Below, one piece after another: positions 1-6,831 of a stretch of 34,399 nucleotides of DNA (position 1 is the first letter of the stretch; each line of letters begins with the position of its first letter). Origin of the DNA: CALCHX01 sp035761165 (lineage in GTDB: Bacteria; Gemmatimonadota; Gemmatimonadetes; Gemmatimonadales; Gemmatimonadaceae); the NCBI GenBank assembly GCA_035761165.1, contig DASTRO010000216.1, positions 1-34,399 on the forward strand. Reading direction: 5' to 3'. The position numbers were made by a program, and so were the translations under genes. The notes beneath the pieces are model-generated. The model was not told the origin of the DNA, searched no databases, and saw only the letters and a list, made by a program, of their open reading frames with translations.

Positions 1-620
1 GGCCGGGCGGCGGGCGCGGCGGGCCGGGCGGGCGTGGCGGCGAGGGCCGCGGCGGCCGCGGGCCGCGCGACGGGCAGCCGCAGGGCGGCCGCGCCGACGG
101 CGGGCGCGAGGGGAGCGATCTCGTCGAGAACGTGATCGCCATCAACCGCGTGGCCAAGGTCGTCAAGGGCGGCCGGCGCTTCTCGTTCAACGCGCTGGTG
201 GCCGTCGGTGACGGGCAGGGGCGCGTGGGCTTCGCCACGGGGAAGGCGAACGAGGTCTCCGAGGCGGTGCGGAAGGCGGTGGATGCGGCGCGCCGGGGCA
301 TGATCACGGTGCCGCTCACCGGCAGCACGATCCCGCACGAGGTGGTGGGCGAGCACGGCGCCGGCGTGGTGCTGATGAAGCCGGCCGCGCCGGGCGCCGG
401 GGTGATCGCCGGGGGCGCGGTGCGCGCCGTGATGGAGTGCGCCGGCATCAGCGACATCCTGACGAAGAGCCTCGGCTCGACCAACCCGCACAACATGGTG
501 CGCGCGGCGATGCAGGGGCTGAAGGAGCTGACGACCGTCGAGCAGGTGGCCCGGGAGCGCGGCGTCGAGCCGGCGCAGATCGGCTACCGCTCGCGGGCCA
601 AGGTGAAGGAGGCCGTCTGA
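1..620 (+). CDS. rpsE: 30S ribosomal protein S5, 5' end outside window
   Basis: Ribosomal protein S5 belongs to the small subunit and contributes to decoding accuracy. The S5 double-stranded-RNA-binding domain begins around position 120, where the frame reads LVENVIAINRVAKVVKGG, followed by the family motifs GRRFSFNALV, GRVGFATGKA and GSTNPHNMVRA; the protein ends with TGA at 618-620. A GTG at 132 could be mistaken for the start, but it encodes the internal Val of ENVIAINR. The frame stays open to the left edge (first full codon at 3) with no ATG or GTG, so the true start lies upstream. The upstream roughly 38 codons encode almost only Gly, Arg, Pro, Gln and Asp with several RGG triplets, an unusual N-terminal tail. 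The stop overlaps the rpmD start (TGATG). Identity is very secure; the tail depends on the frame being intact. Confidence 0.97.
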   Translation, partial: PGGGRGGPGGRGGEGRGGRGPRDGQPQGGRADGGREGSDLVENVIAINRVAKVVKGGRRFSFNALVAVGDGQGRVGFATGKANEVSEAVRKAVDAARRGMITVPLTGSTIPHEVVGEHGAGVVLMKPAAPGAGVIAGGAVRAVMECAGISDILTKSLGSTNPHNMVRAAMQGLKELTTVEQVARERGVEPAQIGYRSRAKVKEAV

Positions 621-874
621 TGGCGCGGACGTTCGTGTGGCATCCCCGCAAGGGGCCGAAGACGACGGCGCCCGCGCTGCCGATGACGGACGGGAAGCTG
701 CGCATCGAGCAGGTGCGCAGCGGCATCGGCCAGACGTGGCGCATGCGCCGCACGCTGGCGGCGCTGGGCCTGCGGCACCACCAGGACGTGGTGGTGCACC
801 AGGACTCGCCGTCGCTGCGCGGCCAGCTCAAGCAGGTGCGGCACCTCGTGCAGGTGACGCCCGTCGAGGAGTGA
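620..874 (+). CDS. rpmD: 50S ribosomal protein L30
   Basis: L30 is a small large-subunit protein near the 5S/23S rRNA region. The 84-residue product carries the whole L30 fold from about residue 25: LRIEQVRSGIG, then the helix with TLAALGLRHHQDVVV, then the C-terminal LRGQLKQVRHLVQV. Bacterial L30 proteins are usually around 60 residues, so the first 24 residues (MARTFVWHPRKGPKTT and following) are an extra basic tail. The start ATG at 620 overlaps the rpsE stop by one base, which supports this start and implies coupled translation. The order rpsE-rpmD-rplO is the standard spc-operon order. An internal ATG around residue 22 would give a classical-length protein, so part of the tail could be an artefact of start choice. 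Confidence 0.93.
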   Translation: MARTFVWHPRKGPKTTAPALPMTDGKLRIEQVRSGIGQTWRMRRTLAALGLRHHQDVVVHQDSPSLRGQLKQVRHLVQVTPVEE

Positions 875-880
875 GGAACC

Positions 881-1348
881 GTGGCTGACATCGAGAAGAT
901 CGGGCTCCACAACCTGGCGCCCGCCCCCGGCTCGCACCGGGATCGCAAGCGGCTCGGCCGCGGCCCCGGCTCCGGCAAGGGGAAGACGTCGGGCAAGGGG
1001 CACAAGGGGAGCAAGGCGCGCGCGGGCCATCACGGCCCGGGCGGCGGCAAGCCGCAGTTCGAGGGCGGCCAGATGCCGCTCACGCGGCGCATCCCGAAGC
1101 GCGGCTTCACCAACCCGTTCCGCGTCGAGGCGCAGGTCGTGCGCCTGGCCGACCTGGCCAAGGTGCCCGAGGGCACCGAGGTCACGCCGGCGACGCTGGC
1201 CGAGGCGGGGGTGATCCGCGCCCGCAAGGGCCCGGCGAAGGTGCTCGCCAACGGCGCCATCGCGCGCGCCGTGACCGTTCGCGGCGTGAAGGTCAGCGCC
1301 GCCGCCCGTGAGAAGATCGAGGCGGCCGGAGGCCGCGTCGAGGAGTAA
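881..1348 (+). CDS. rplO: 50S ribosomal protein L15
   Basis: L15 is a late-assembling large-subunit protein. The 155-residue product has the typical N-terminal half: IGLHNLAPAPGSHRDRKRLGRG followed by the Gly/Lys-rich extended loop GSGKGKTSGKGHKGSKAR and the FEGGQMPLTRRIPKRGF motif. The C-terminal globular domain (about residues 85-155) ends in AAAREKIEAAGGRVEE. Length is normal for the family. Translation begins at GTG 881, six bases after the rpmD stop, with AGGAAC just upstream as a weak ribosome-binding site. The stop TAA (1346-1348) is one base before secY. The gene is part of the spc-type operon. Confidence 0.97.
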   Translation: MADIEKIGLHNLAPAPGSHRDRKRLGRGPGSGKGKTSGKGHKGSKARAGHHGPGGGKPQFEGGQMPLTRRIPKRGFTNPFRVEAQVVRLADLAKVPEGTEVTPATLAEAGVIRARKGPAKVLANGAIARAVTVRGVKVSAAAREKIEAAGGRVEE

Positions 1349-1349
1349 C

Positions 1350-2696
1350 ATGGCACAGGCCAACCCCGCCGCAGCGCTGGCGAACATCTACCGGACGCCG
1401 GAGCTCTGGCAGAAGATCGTCTTCACGCTCGTCTGCCTGTTCGTCTACCGCATCGGCGCGCACGTCACGGCGCCGGGCGTGGACGTCCTCGCGCTCACCG
1501 ACTTCTTCAACAACCAGCAGACGGGCGGTGGTCTGCTGGGGCTGTACGACATGTTCGTCGGCGGCAACCTGTCGAAGGCGACCGTCTTCGCCCTCGGCAT
1601 CATGCCGTACATCTCGGCCAGCATCTTCATGCAGATCGCCCAGGCCGTGCTGCCGACGATCGACAAGATGTCGAAGGACGAGGAGGGGCGGAAGAAGATC
1701 ACGCAGTGGACGCGCTACATCACGGTCGCGCTGGCCGCGGTGCAGGCGTGGGGCTTCGCGCTGTTCACCGAGTCGCTCCAGGGCGCGGTGGGCAACCCGG
1801 GGTTCGGCTTCCGGCTGCAGATGGTCCTCTTCCTGACGACGGGCGCGATGTTCGTGATGTGGCTGGGTGAGCAGATCACGGAGCGCGGGATCGGCAACGG
1901 CGCCAGCCTGCTGATCTTCTTCTCGATCGTCGAGCGCTTCTGGCCGGGGATCTTCGACACCTTCACGATGGTCTCCACCGGCGCCATCGGCGCCTTCACG
2001 CTCGTCGTGCTGGCGATCGTGATGGCCGGCGTGGTGGCGGGCGTGGTGGCGATCACGCTGGCGGCGCGGCGCATCGCCATCCAGATCCCGCAGCGGACGA
2101 TGGGGCGGGGTCGGATGCGCGAGGCGGCCAAGAACTTCATCCCGCTGCGCATCAACGCGGCGGGCGTGATGCCGATCATCTTCGCCCAGTCGGTGATCGT
2201 CGTGCCGGGCGCCATCGCCCAGTTCAGCGGCAACCCGTCGGCGCAGGCGTTCGCCGAGATGTTCGCCCCGGGGAGCTGGCTGTACACGCTGGTGATGGCG
2301 ATCCTCATCGTCTTCTTCACCTACTTCTACACGTCGATCATCTTCAACCCGGTCGACCTGGCGGAGAACCTGAAGAAGCAGGGCGGCTTCGTGCCGGGCG
2401 TGCGCCCGGGGGCGAAGACGGCCGACTACATCGACCACGTGGTCACCCGGATCACGCTGCCGGGGGCCATCTTCCTGACCTTCATCGCCCTGCTGCCGAT
2501 CGCCATCTTCGACATGGCCGGCGTGCCGTTCAACTTCGGCGGGACGTCGCTGCTCATCGTCGTCGGCGTGGCGCTGGACACGATCGCGCAGATGCAGCAG
2601 CACCTGCTGCTGCGGAAGTACGACGGGTTCATGAAGAAGGGGCGGGTGCGCTTCCGCGGCCGCACCTCCTCCAGCGGCGGCGGCTTCGGGTTCTGA
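1350..2696 (+). CDS. secY: Preprotein translocase subunit SecY
   Basis: SecY is the channel-forming subunit of the Sec translocon in the inner membrane and works with SecE, SecG and SecA. The 448-residue product starts MAQANPAAALANIYRTPELW and shows the family's ten hydrophobic segments. Recognisable landmarks are the first membrane helix (KIVFTLVCLFVYRIGAHV), the plug and second-helix region with IMPYISASIFMQ, the cytoplasmic loop QRTMGRGR, INAAGVMPIIFAQS, and the C-terminal MQQHLLLRKYDGFMKKG with its cytoplasmic basic tail. Start ATG 1350 is one base after the rplO stop; a start 14 codons upstream inside rplO is open but would add a tail from L15 coding sequence and is rejected. Length and position in the operon are standard. 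Confidence 0.98.
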   Translation: MAQANPAAALANIYRTPELWQKIVFTLVCLFVYRIGAHVTAPGVDVLALTDFFNNQQTGGGLLGLYDMFVGGNLSKATVFALGIMPYISASIFMQIAQAVLPTIDKMSKDEEGRKKITQWTRYITVALAAVQAWGFALFTESLQGAVGNPGFGFRLQMVLFLTTGAMFVMWLGEQITERGIGNGASLLIFFSIVERFWPGIFDTFTMVSTGAIGAFTLVVLAIVMAGVVAGVVAITLAARRIAIQIPQRTMGRGRMREAAKNFIPLRINAAGVMPIIFAQSVIVVPGAIAQFSGNPSAQAFAEMFAPGSWLYTLVMAILIVFFTYFYTSIIFNPVDLAENLKKQGGFVPGVRPGAKTADYIDHVVTRITLPGAIFLTFIALLPIAIFDMAGVPFNFGGTSLLIVVGVALDTIAQMQQHLLLRKYDGFMKKGRVRFRGRTSSSGGGFGF

Positions 2697-2697
2697 G

Positions 2698-3348
2698 GTG
2701 GCGATCGACATCGTGCTCCTCGGGCCGCCGGGCGCGGGGAAGGGGACGCAGGGGGAGCGGCTGGCGGCCGCCCTGGGCGTGCCGAAGATCGCCACCGGCG
2801 ACGTGCTGCGTGCCGCCGTGCGCGCCGGCACGCCGCTCGGGCTCCAGGCGAAGTCCGCCATGGACCGCGGCGACCTGGTGCCGGACGAGGTCATCCTCGG
2901 GATCATGAAGGAGGCGCTGGCCGACCCGGCCGCCGCCGCCGGCTCGATCCTCGACGGCGTCGTGCGCACCGTGCCGCAGGCCGAAGGGTTGCACCGCGTC
3001 CTCTGCGAGCTCGACCGGCAGGTGGACGCGGTGCTGCTCTTCCAGGTGGACGAGGAGGAGCTGGTGCAGCGCCTCGGCGGCCGCACGGTGTGCAGCAGCT
3101 GCCAGACGCCGTACACCGGGCGGGCGCCGGACACGACGTGCGAGAAGTGCGGCGGCACGCTGGTGCGCCGCGCCGACGACGAGCCGGCGGCGGTGCGCAA
3201 CCGGCTGGCGGTCTATCGCGCCCAGACGGAGCCGGTGATCGACTGGTACCGCGCGCACGGCACGCCGGTGCTCGCCATCGACGCCGTCGGCTCGCTCGAC
3301 GAGGTGGAGCGGCGCGCGCTCGCCGCCGTCGAGGGCGTGCGGCGGTGA
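2698..3348 (+). CDS. adk: Adenylate kinase with zinc-type LID
   Basis: Adenylate kinase interconverts ATP plus AMP and two ADP in the cytoplasm. The 216-residue protein carries the P-loop GPPGAGKGT (residues 9-17), the AMP-binding segment around TGDVLRAAV and RGDLVPDEV, and a long LID domain with four cysteines in two CxxC pairs (132/135 and 148/151), the structural-zinc form of the LID. The usual DGFPRT signature reads DGVVRT at residues 86-91: the Arg is kept but Phe-Pro is replaced by Val-Val. The start GTG 2698 follows the secY stop by one base and the stop overlaps map by four bases, so it is translated as part of the secY-adk-map unit. Confidence 0.96.
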   Translation: MAIDIVLLGPPGAGKGTQGERLAAALGVPKIATGDVLRAAVRAGTPLGLQAKSAMDRGDLVPDEVILGIMKEALADPAAAAGSILDGVVRTVPQAEGLHRVLCELDRQVDAVLLFQVDEEELVQRLGGRTVCSSCQTPYTGRAPDTTCEKCGGTLVRRADDEPAAVRNRLAVYRAQTEPVIDWYRAHGTPVLAIDAVGSLDEVERRALAAVEGVRR

Positions 3349-4127
3349 TCCAGCTGAAGTCGGCGCGCGAGATCGAGGTGATGGCCCAGGGCGGCGCGAT
3401 CCTCGGCGCCGCCCACGCCCACCTGCGCCGCGAGGTGCGTCCCGGGATCACCACCTGGGAGCTGGACAAGATGGCCGAGCGCTTCATCCGCGACCACGCC
3501 GGCGCGACGCCGGCGTTCAAGGGGCTGTACGGCTTTCCCGGCGCGATCTGCATCTCGGTCAACCAGGAGATCGTCCACGGCATCCCGTCGCGCAAGCGCA
3601 CGCTCGTCGAGGGGGACATCGTCTCCCTCGACGTCGGCGTGAAGTACGCCGGCTTCTACACCGACGCGGCGATCACCGTGCCGGTGGGCCAGGTGGACGA
3701 GGAGACGGCGCGCCTGCTCGAGGTCACCGAGCGCTCGCTCTACGCGGGCATCGCCGCCGCCGTCCCGGGGAACCACGTGGGCGACATCGGCTTCGCGATC
3801 CAGCAGGTGGTGGAGCCGGCGGGCTTCAGCATCGTGCGCGACCTGGTGGGCCACGGCGTGGGCACGGGCCCGCACGAGGAGCCGCAGGTGCCCAACTACG
3901 GCAAGCCGAAGCGCGGCGTGAAGCTGGACGTCGGGCTGACGATCGCCATCGAGCCGATGGTGAATGCGGGTACCGAGAAGACGCGCACGCTCCCCGACAA
4001 GTGGACGGTCGTCACGCTCGACGGCCGCCGCTCGGCGCACTTCGAGCACACGGTGGCGGTCACCGACCAGGGGCCGCGGATCCTCACCGCCCAGCCGGCG
4101 CTCGTCGAGCACTCCTCCGGCGCCTGA
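3345..4127 (+). CDS. map: Type I methionine aminopeptidase
   Basis: MetAP removes the initiator methionine from nascent proteins. The 260-residue length fits the compact bacterial type I enzyme. All five metal ligands can be placed: Asp96 and Asp107 (SLDVGVKYAGFYTDAA), His170 (VGHGVGTGPHE), Glu203 (IEPMVN) and Glu234 (HFEHTVAV); His79 in the EIVHGIPS motif is the usual substrate-contacting His. Start GTG 3345 overlaps the adk stop as GTGA and begins MIQLKSAREIEVMAQGG, the family's typical N terminus. This is the last gene of the operon in this window. infA, rpmJ and rpsM, which often follow map, are absent, and a convergent gene lies downstream beyond a strong palindrome. Confidence 0.97.
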   Translation: MIQLKSAREIEVMAQGGAILGAAHAHLRREVRPGITTWELDKMAERFIRDHAGATPAFKGLYGFPGAICISVNQEIVHGIPSRKRTLVEGDIVSLDVGVKYAGFYTDAAITVPVGQVDEETARLLEVTERSLYAGIAAAVPGNHVGDIGFAIQQVVEPAGFSIVRDLVGHGVGTGPHEEPQVPNYGKPKRGVKLDVGLTIAIEPMVNAGTEKTRTLPDKWTVVTLDGRRSAHFEHTVAVTDQGPRILTAQPALVEHSSGA

Positions 4128-4190
4128 CGGCGACGCGGCAACCGCGAACTGCCTGAGCGGCGGCCGCGGATCGCGCCGCGACGGTCGCGG

Positions 4191-4218
4191 CTCGGCTCCG
4201 TGGTACCCCGGAGCCGAG
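4191..4218. terminator. Palindrome between convergent map and ftcD (likely bidirectional terminator)
   Basis: CTCGGCTCCG (4191-4200) pairs perfectly with CGGAGCCGAG (4209-4218). The eight-base loop contains GGTACC, itself palindromic about the same centre, so 26 of 28 positions are symmetric. It sits in the 154-bp gap between two converging transcription units. There is no T-run on either side, so classical Rho-independent action is not certain; a bidirectional GC-rich terminator or RNA 3'-end stabiliser is the best reading. The rest of the gap (4128-4281) shows no other gene. Confidence 0.6.
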
Positions 4219-4281
4219 CAGTGTCGAACGGCAGGCGCACCGCGTGATTCGCGGGGCGCGGTCAGTGCCAGAGCGGTCGGC

Positions 4282-5838
4282 TCACTCCGCGGCCAGCGAC
4301 GCGTCGAAGAGGCGTTGGGCTTCCCCGCGCGCGGCGGCCGCGCGTGCGGCCGCGTCGAGCGCCTCGGCCTCGAGCGCGTCAACGTCCGCCGCGGGGACGT
4401 GCGCGGCGAGGCGCCGGAGGGCGCGGCGATTGGCGCGTACGGCAGCCGCCGCGCCGGCGGCGGCGGCGTCGGCCAGGGCGGCGGCGGTGAGCGCGTCGGA
4501 GGCGGCGGGTCCCGCGCCGTCGCGCAGGACGTCGCACGCCAGCTCGCCGACCGCCGCTGCGGCGCGCGCGGTGTCGCGCGGCACCAGGGTGGAGTCGAGG
4601 AGCGCTGCCGCGAGCGCCGTGGCCCGGCGTGCGGTCGCGGCTTCGTCACCGCGCGGCAGGGCGCGGGCGGCGGTCACGGCGCCGTAGGCGCGACTGTCGG
4701 CGTCCGCGAGGCGTACGAGCTCGGCGCGGAGTCGATCGGCGTGCTCGCGCGCCGTGGCCAGCGGCGCGGCGTCCGGCGAGGCGGCGGGGGGCGCGCCGCT
4801 GGCAGCCGGACCGGCGCGCAGGGCAGCGACCATGGCCGCCAGTGCCGCCGCCAGCGCGCCGGCGTAGGCGGCGGCCGCGCCGCCGCCGGGGACCGGGGTG
4901 GGACTGGCCAGCTCCGTCAGCCAGGCGCGGCCGCCGAGGTCCCCGGCGGCCGCCTCGCGCACGCGCCGCTCGAGGAGCTGTGCGGGCGTGAAGCGGGTGA
5001 GCTGCAGGTGGCGGGCGCCGGCAGCGAGGAGCGCCCGCTCCGGCACGAGGCCGACGATCTCGCTCCAGGTCACCGCGACCCCGTGCGCCGCCGCCTCGCG
5101 CCGCACCAGCTCGAAGGCCTGGTGCATCGGCGTGTGGTCGATGTCGACGAGGTTCATCGAGACCTGCGCCTGGCCGTCCACCTCGAGCGCCAGCGCCTTC
5201 ACGCCGCGCAGCCCGCCGGAGGAGCCGCGCACCGCGCGCGCCGCCGCGCGGGCCACCGGGAGGTTGGTGGCGGGGCCCAGATAGACGTTGTAGGCCACGA
5301 GCAGATCGCGCGCGCCGACGGCCACCGCGCCGCCGGTGGGGTGCATCCGGCTCGGTCCGAAGTCCGGGTCGCGCGCCGGGTCGACGCCGATCACGTCGCG
5401 CAGCCCCTCGAAGCCGCCGCGCCGCACGTCGGCCAGGTTGCGGCGCTCCGGGCGCGTGGCCGCGTACTCGTACAGGTAGACCGGCATCTCCAGCTCGCGG
5501 CCGATGCGCTCGCCGAGGTCGCGCGCCAGCGCCACGCAGTCGGCCATCGTGACGCCGTCGAGCGGGATGAGCGGGACGACGTCAGCCGCACCGAGTCGCG
5601 GGTGACAGCCGCTGTGCGTGGTGAGATCGATGTGGCGCTGCGCCTCGCGCACGCCGGCGAACGCCGCCGCGACGACGCGCTCCGGCGGCGCGACGAAGGT
5701 GATCACGGAGCGGTTGTGCGACGCGTCGGAGGACACGTCGAGCACGATCCCGCCGGCGTGCGTGATGGCGTCACGGATGGCCGCGACCACCTCGGGGCGC
5801 CGGCCCTCGGAGAAGTTGGGGACGCACTCGACGAGCAT
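4282..5838 (-). CDS. ftcD: Bifunctional glutamate formimidoyltransferase / formimidoyl-THF cyclodeaminase
   Basis: The enzyme transfers the formimino group from N-formimino-L-glutamate (a histidine-degradation product) to tetrahydrofolate and then deaminates it to 5,10-methenyl-THF. Residues 1 to about 295 match the transferase half: start MLVECVPNFSEGRR, the catalytic-His segment GCHPRLGAADVVPLIPL (His79), MPVYLYEYAA and LVGLVPERALL. Residues about 305-510 are an all-helical cyclodeaminase domain beginning LASPTPVPGGGAAAAYAGAL and containing DADSRAYGAV. At 518 residues it is close to the fused animal-type enzyme. No hut genes are nearby. It lies downstream of the inositol-phosphatase-family gene on the same strand. 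Bases just upstream of its ATG are pyrimidine-rich in the sense strand, with no Shine-Dalgarno. Confidence 0.93.
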   Translation of the reverse strand: MLVECVPNFSEGRRPEVVAAIRDAITHAGGIVLDVSSDASHNRSVITFVAPPERVVAAAFAGVREAQRHIDLTTHSGCHPRLGAADVVPLIPLDGVTMADCVALARDLGERIGRELEMPVYLYEYAATRPERRNLADVRRGGFEGLRDVIGVDPARDPDFGPSRMHPTGGAVAVGARDLLVAYNVYLGPATNLPVARAAARAVRGSSGGLRGVKALALEVDGQAQVSMNLVDIDHTPMHQAFELVRREAAAHGVAVTWSEIVGLVPERALLAAGARHLQLTRFTPAQLLERRVREAAAGDLGGRAWLTELASPTPVPGGGAAAAYAGALAAALAAMVAALRAGPAASGAPPAASPDAAPLATAREHADRLRAELVRLADADSRAYGAVTAARALPRGDEAATARRATALAAALLDSTLVPRDTARAAAAVGELACDVLRDGAGPAASDALTAAALADAAAAGAAAAVRANRRALRRLAAHVPAADVDALEAEALDAAARAAAARGEAQRLFDASLAAE

Positions 5839-5839
5839 G

Positions 5840-5867
5840 GGGAGGGGAGCGAGGAGCGACGAGCGAC
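5840..5867. repeat. Heptamer-periodic array in the ftcD leader
   Basis: The plus strand reads a run of seven-base units GGGAGGG, GAGCGAG, GAGCGAC, GAGCGAC (exact for the last three, 5847-5867). On the ftcD sense strand this is a pure CTCC/GCTC-type pyrimidine-rich stretch touching the start codon. Two other gaps in the window have seven-base periodicity (16072-16110 and 27241-27299), although the unit sequences differ. Confidence 0.6.
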
Positions 5868-5952
5868 GCGTGGGAAGGATGGACCGGGCGCTGATCGGGT
5901 GGTGGTCGGGCGAGCGGGGAGCGCGATTCTGGATGTCGGGGGGGGCCCCGGC
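5848..5952 (-). repeat. Interspersed G4C8-core repeat, copy A
   Basis: Read on the minus strand, GGGG then eight C (5949-5938) is followed by GACATCCAGAATCGC, GCTCCCCGC and CGACCACCACC. The same series of blocks occurs at 27330-27411 (copy C), where the core is followed by GAAACGCAAGATCGC, CGCTCCGCC and CGACCACCACC. Both copies later reach an identical CGCTCCTCGCT, after spacers that differ by about 21 bases. Copy B lies inside ypdA. This copy fills most of the 144-bp gap between the IMPase-family gene and ftcD. No open frame or transposase is associated. Confidence 0.65.
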
Positions 5953-5982
5953 GCGGCCGGGCGTCCGCCTGCCGCCGGCGCG

Positions 5983-6831
5983 CTACGCGCCCTCGGCCCG
6001 CCGCAACTGCTCCATCAGCCAGCCGTGCATCATCGGATTGCCGGCCACGAGCCCGCCGGCCCGCACCGCAGCCGGGTGGCCCCGCAGGTCGGTGGCGATG
6101 CCGCCCGCCTCGCGGATGAGGAGGATCCCCGCCGCCACGTCCCACGGCATGAGCGAGAGCTCCCAGAAGGCGTCGAGGCGACCACGGGCCACGTCGCAGA
6201 GGTCGAGCGCCGCGGAGCCGGCACGGCGAACGCCGGCCGTGCTGCCCATCATCCGGGCCAGCTGCGGCAGGTAGGGCGTGATCTGCGCCGGGTCCTTGAA
6301 CGGCATGCCGGTGCCGACGAGGGCGCGCGACGGCTCGTCGATGGACGAGACGCGCAGCCGCTCGTCGCCGAGCCAGGCGCCGTGGCCGTCGGTGGCGGTG
6401 TGGACCTCGCCCGTGACGACGTTGTGCACCACCCCGGCGGCGAGCCGGCCGTCGCACAGCACGCCGATGGAGACGGCGTAGTTCGGATAGCCGTGCAGGA
6501 AATTGGTGGTGCCGTCGAGCGGGTCGGCGACGAAGATGAGCCCCTCGTCGCCGACGTCGTCGGGCGAGCGCTCCTCGCCGGCCACCACGGCGTCGGGGAG
6601 CAGCCGCCCCACGACCTCGCGGATGCGCTCCTCGGCCGCCAGGTCCACCGCGCTGACGAAGTCGGTGGGGCTCTTCAGCTCCCAGGTCAGCGTGGCGCGG
6701 CCACCGCTCATCTCGCGGATGACGGCGACCGCCGCGCGCGCCGCCGTGACGGCCACTTCGAGCAGGTTCAGGTCGGCGACGTGCGTTGCTTGCGACGGTT
6801 TCTCGCGGTCTCTAGCTTGGCGGAATGTCAC
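5983..6831 (-). CDS. Inositol monophosphatase family protein
   Basis: Members of this Mg2+-dependent, Li+-sensitive phosphatase family hydrolyse inositol phosphates, histidinol phosphate or related sugar phosphates. The catalytic signatures are complete: GEERSPDD (Glu86/87), DPLDGTTNF (Asp103, Asp106) and PWDVAAG (Asp231). Length from the most distal start is 282 residues. The substrate cannot be read from sequence; SuhB-like inositol-1-phosphatase or histidinol-phosphatase (HisN) roles are both possible. The start is uncertain. GTG at 6831 is the only upstream candidate and overlaps the divergent trpS start by seven bases; an internal GTG at 6756 would cut into the first helix. It is probably co-transcribed with ftcD 144 bp downstream. 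Confidence 0.88.
   Translation of the reverse strand: MTFRQARDREKPSQATHVADLNLLEVAVTAARAAVAVIREMSGGRATLTWELKSPTDFVSAVDLAAEERIREVVGRLLPDAVVAGEERSPDDVGDEGLIFVADPLDGTTNFLHGYPNYAVSIGVLCDGRLAAGVVHNVVTGEVHTATDGHGAWLGDERLRVSSIDEPSRALVGTGMPFKDPAQITPYLPQLARMMGSTAGVRRAGSAALDLCDVARGRLDAFWELSLMPWDVAAGILLIREAGGIATDLRGHPAAVRAGGLVAGNPMMHGWLMEQLRRAEGA
6790..6818 (+). promoter_or_regulatory. Candidate trpS promoter giving a leaderless message
   Basis: TTGCGA (6790-6795), a 17-base spacer and TAGCTT (6813-6818) form a sigma70-like pair. A start seven bases after the -10 would fall on the A of the trpS ATG (6825). There is no separate Shine-Dalgarno. The motif lies inside the annotated N-terminal region of the divergent IMPase-family gene, which is one reason to doubt that gene's long start. 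Confidence 0.5.

Noticed and set aside
1293..3200. Open frame of about 635 codons on the minus strand
   Set aside because: It lies wholly opposite rplO-secY-adk and encodes a His/Arg/Asp-rich composition typical of antisense frames of GC-rich genes.
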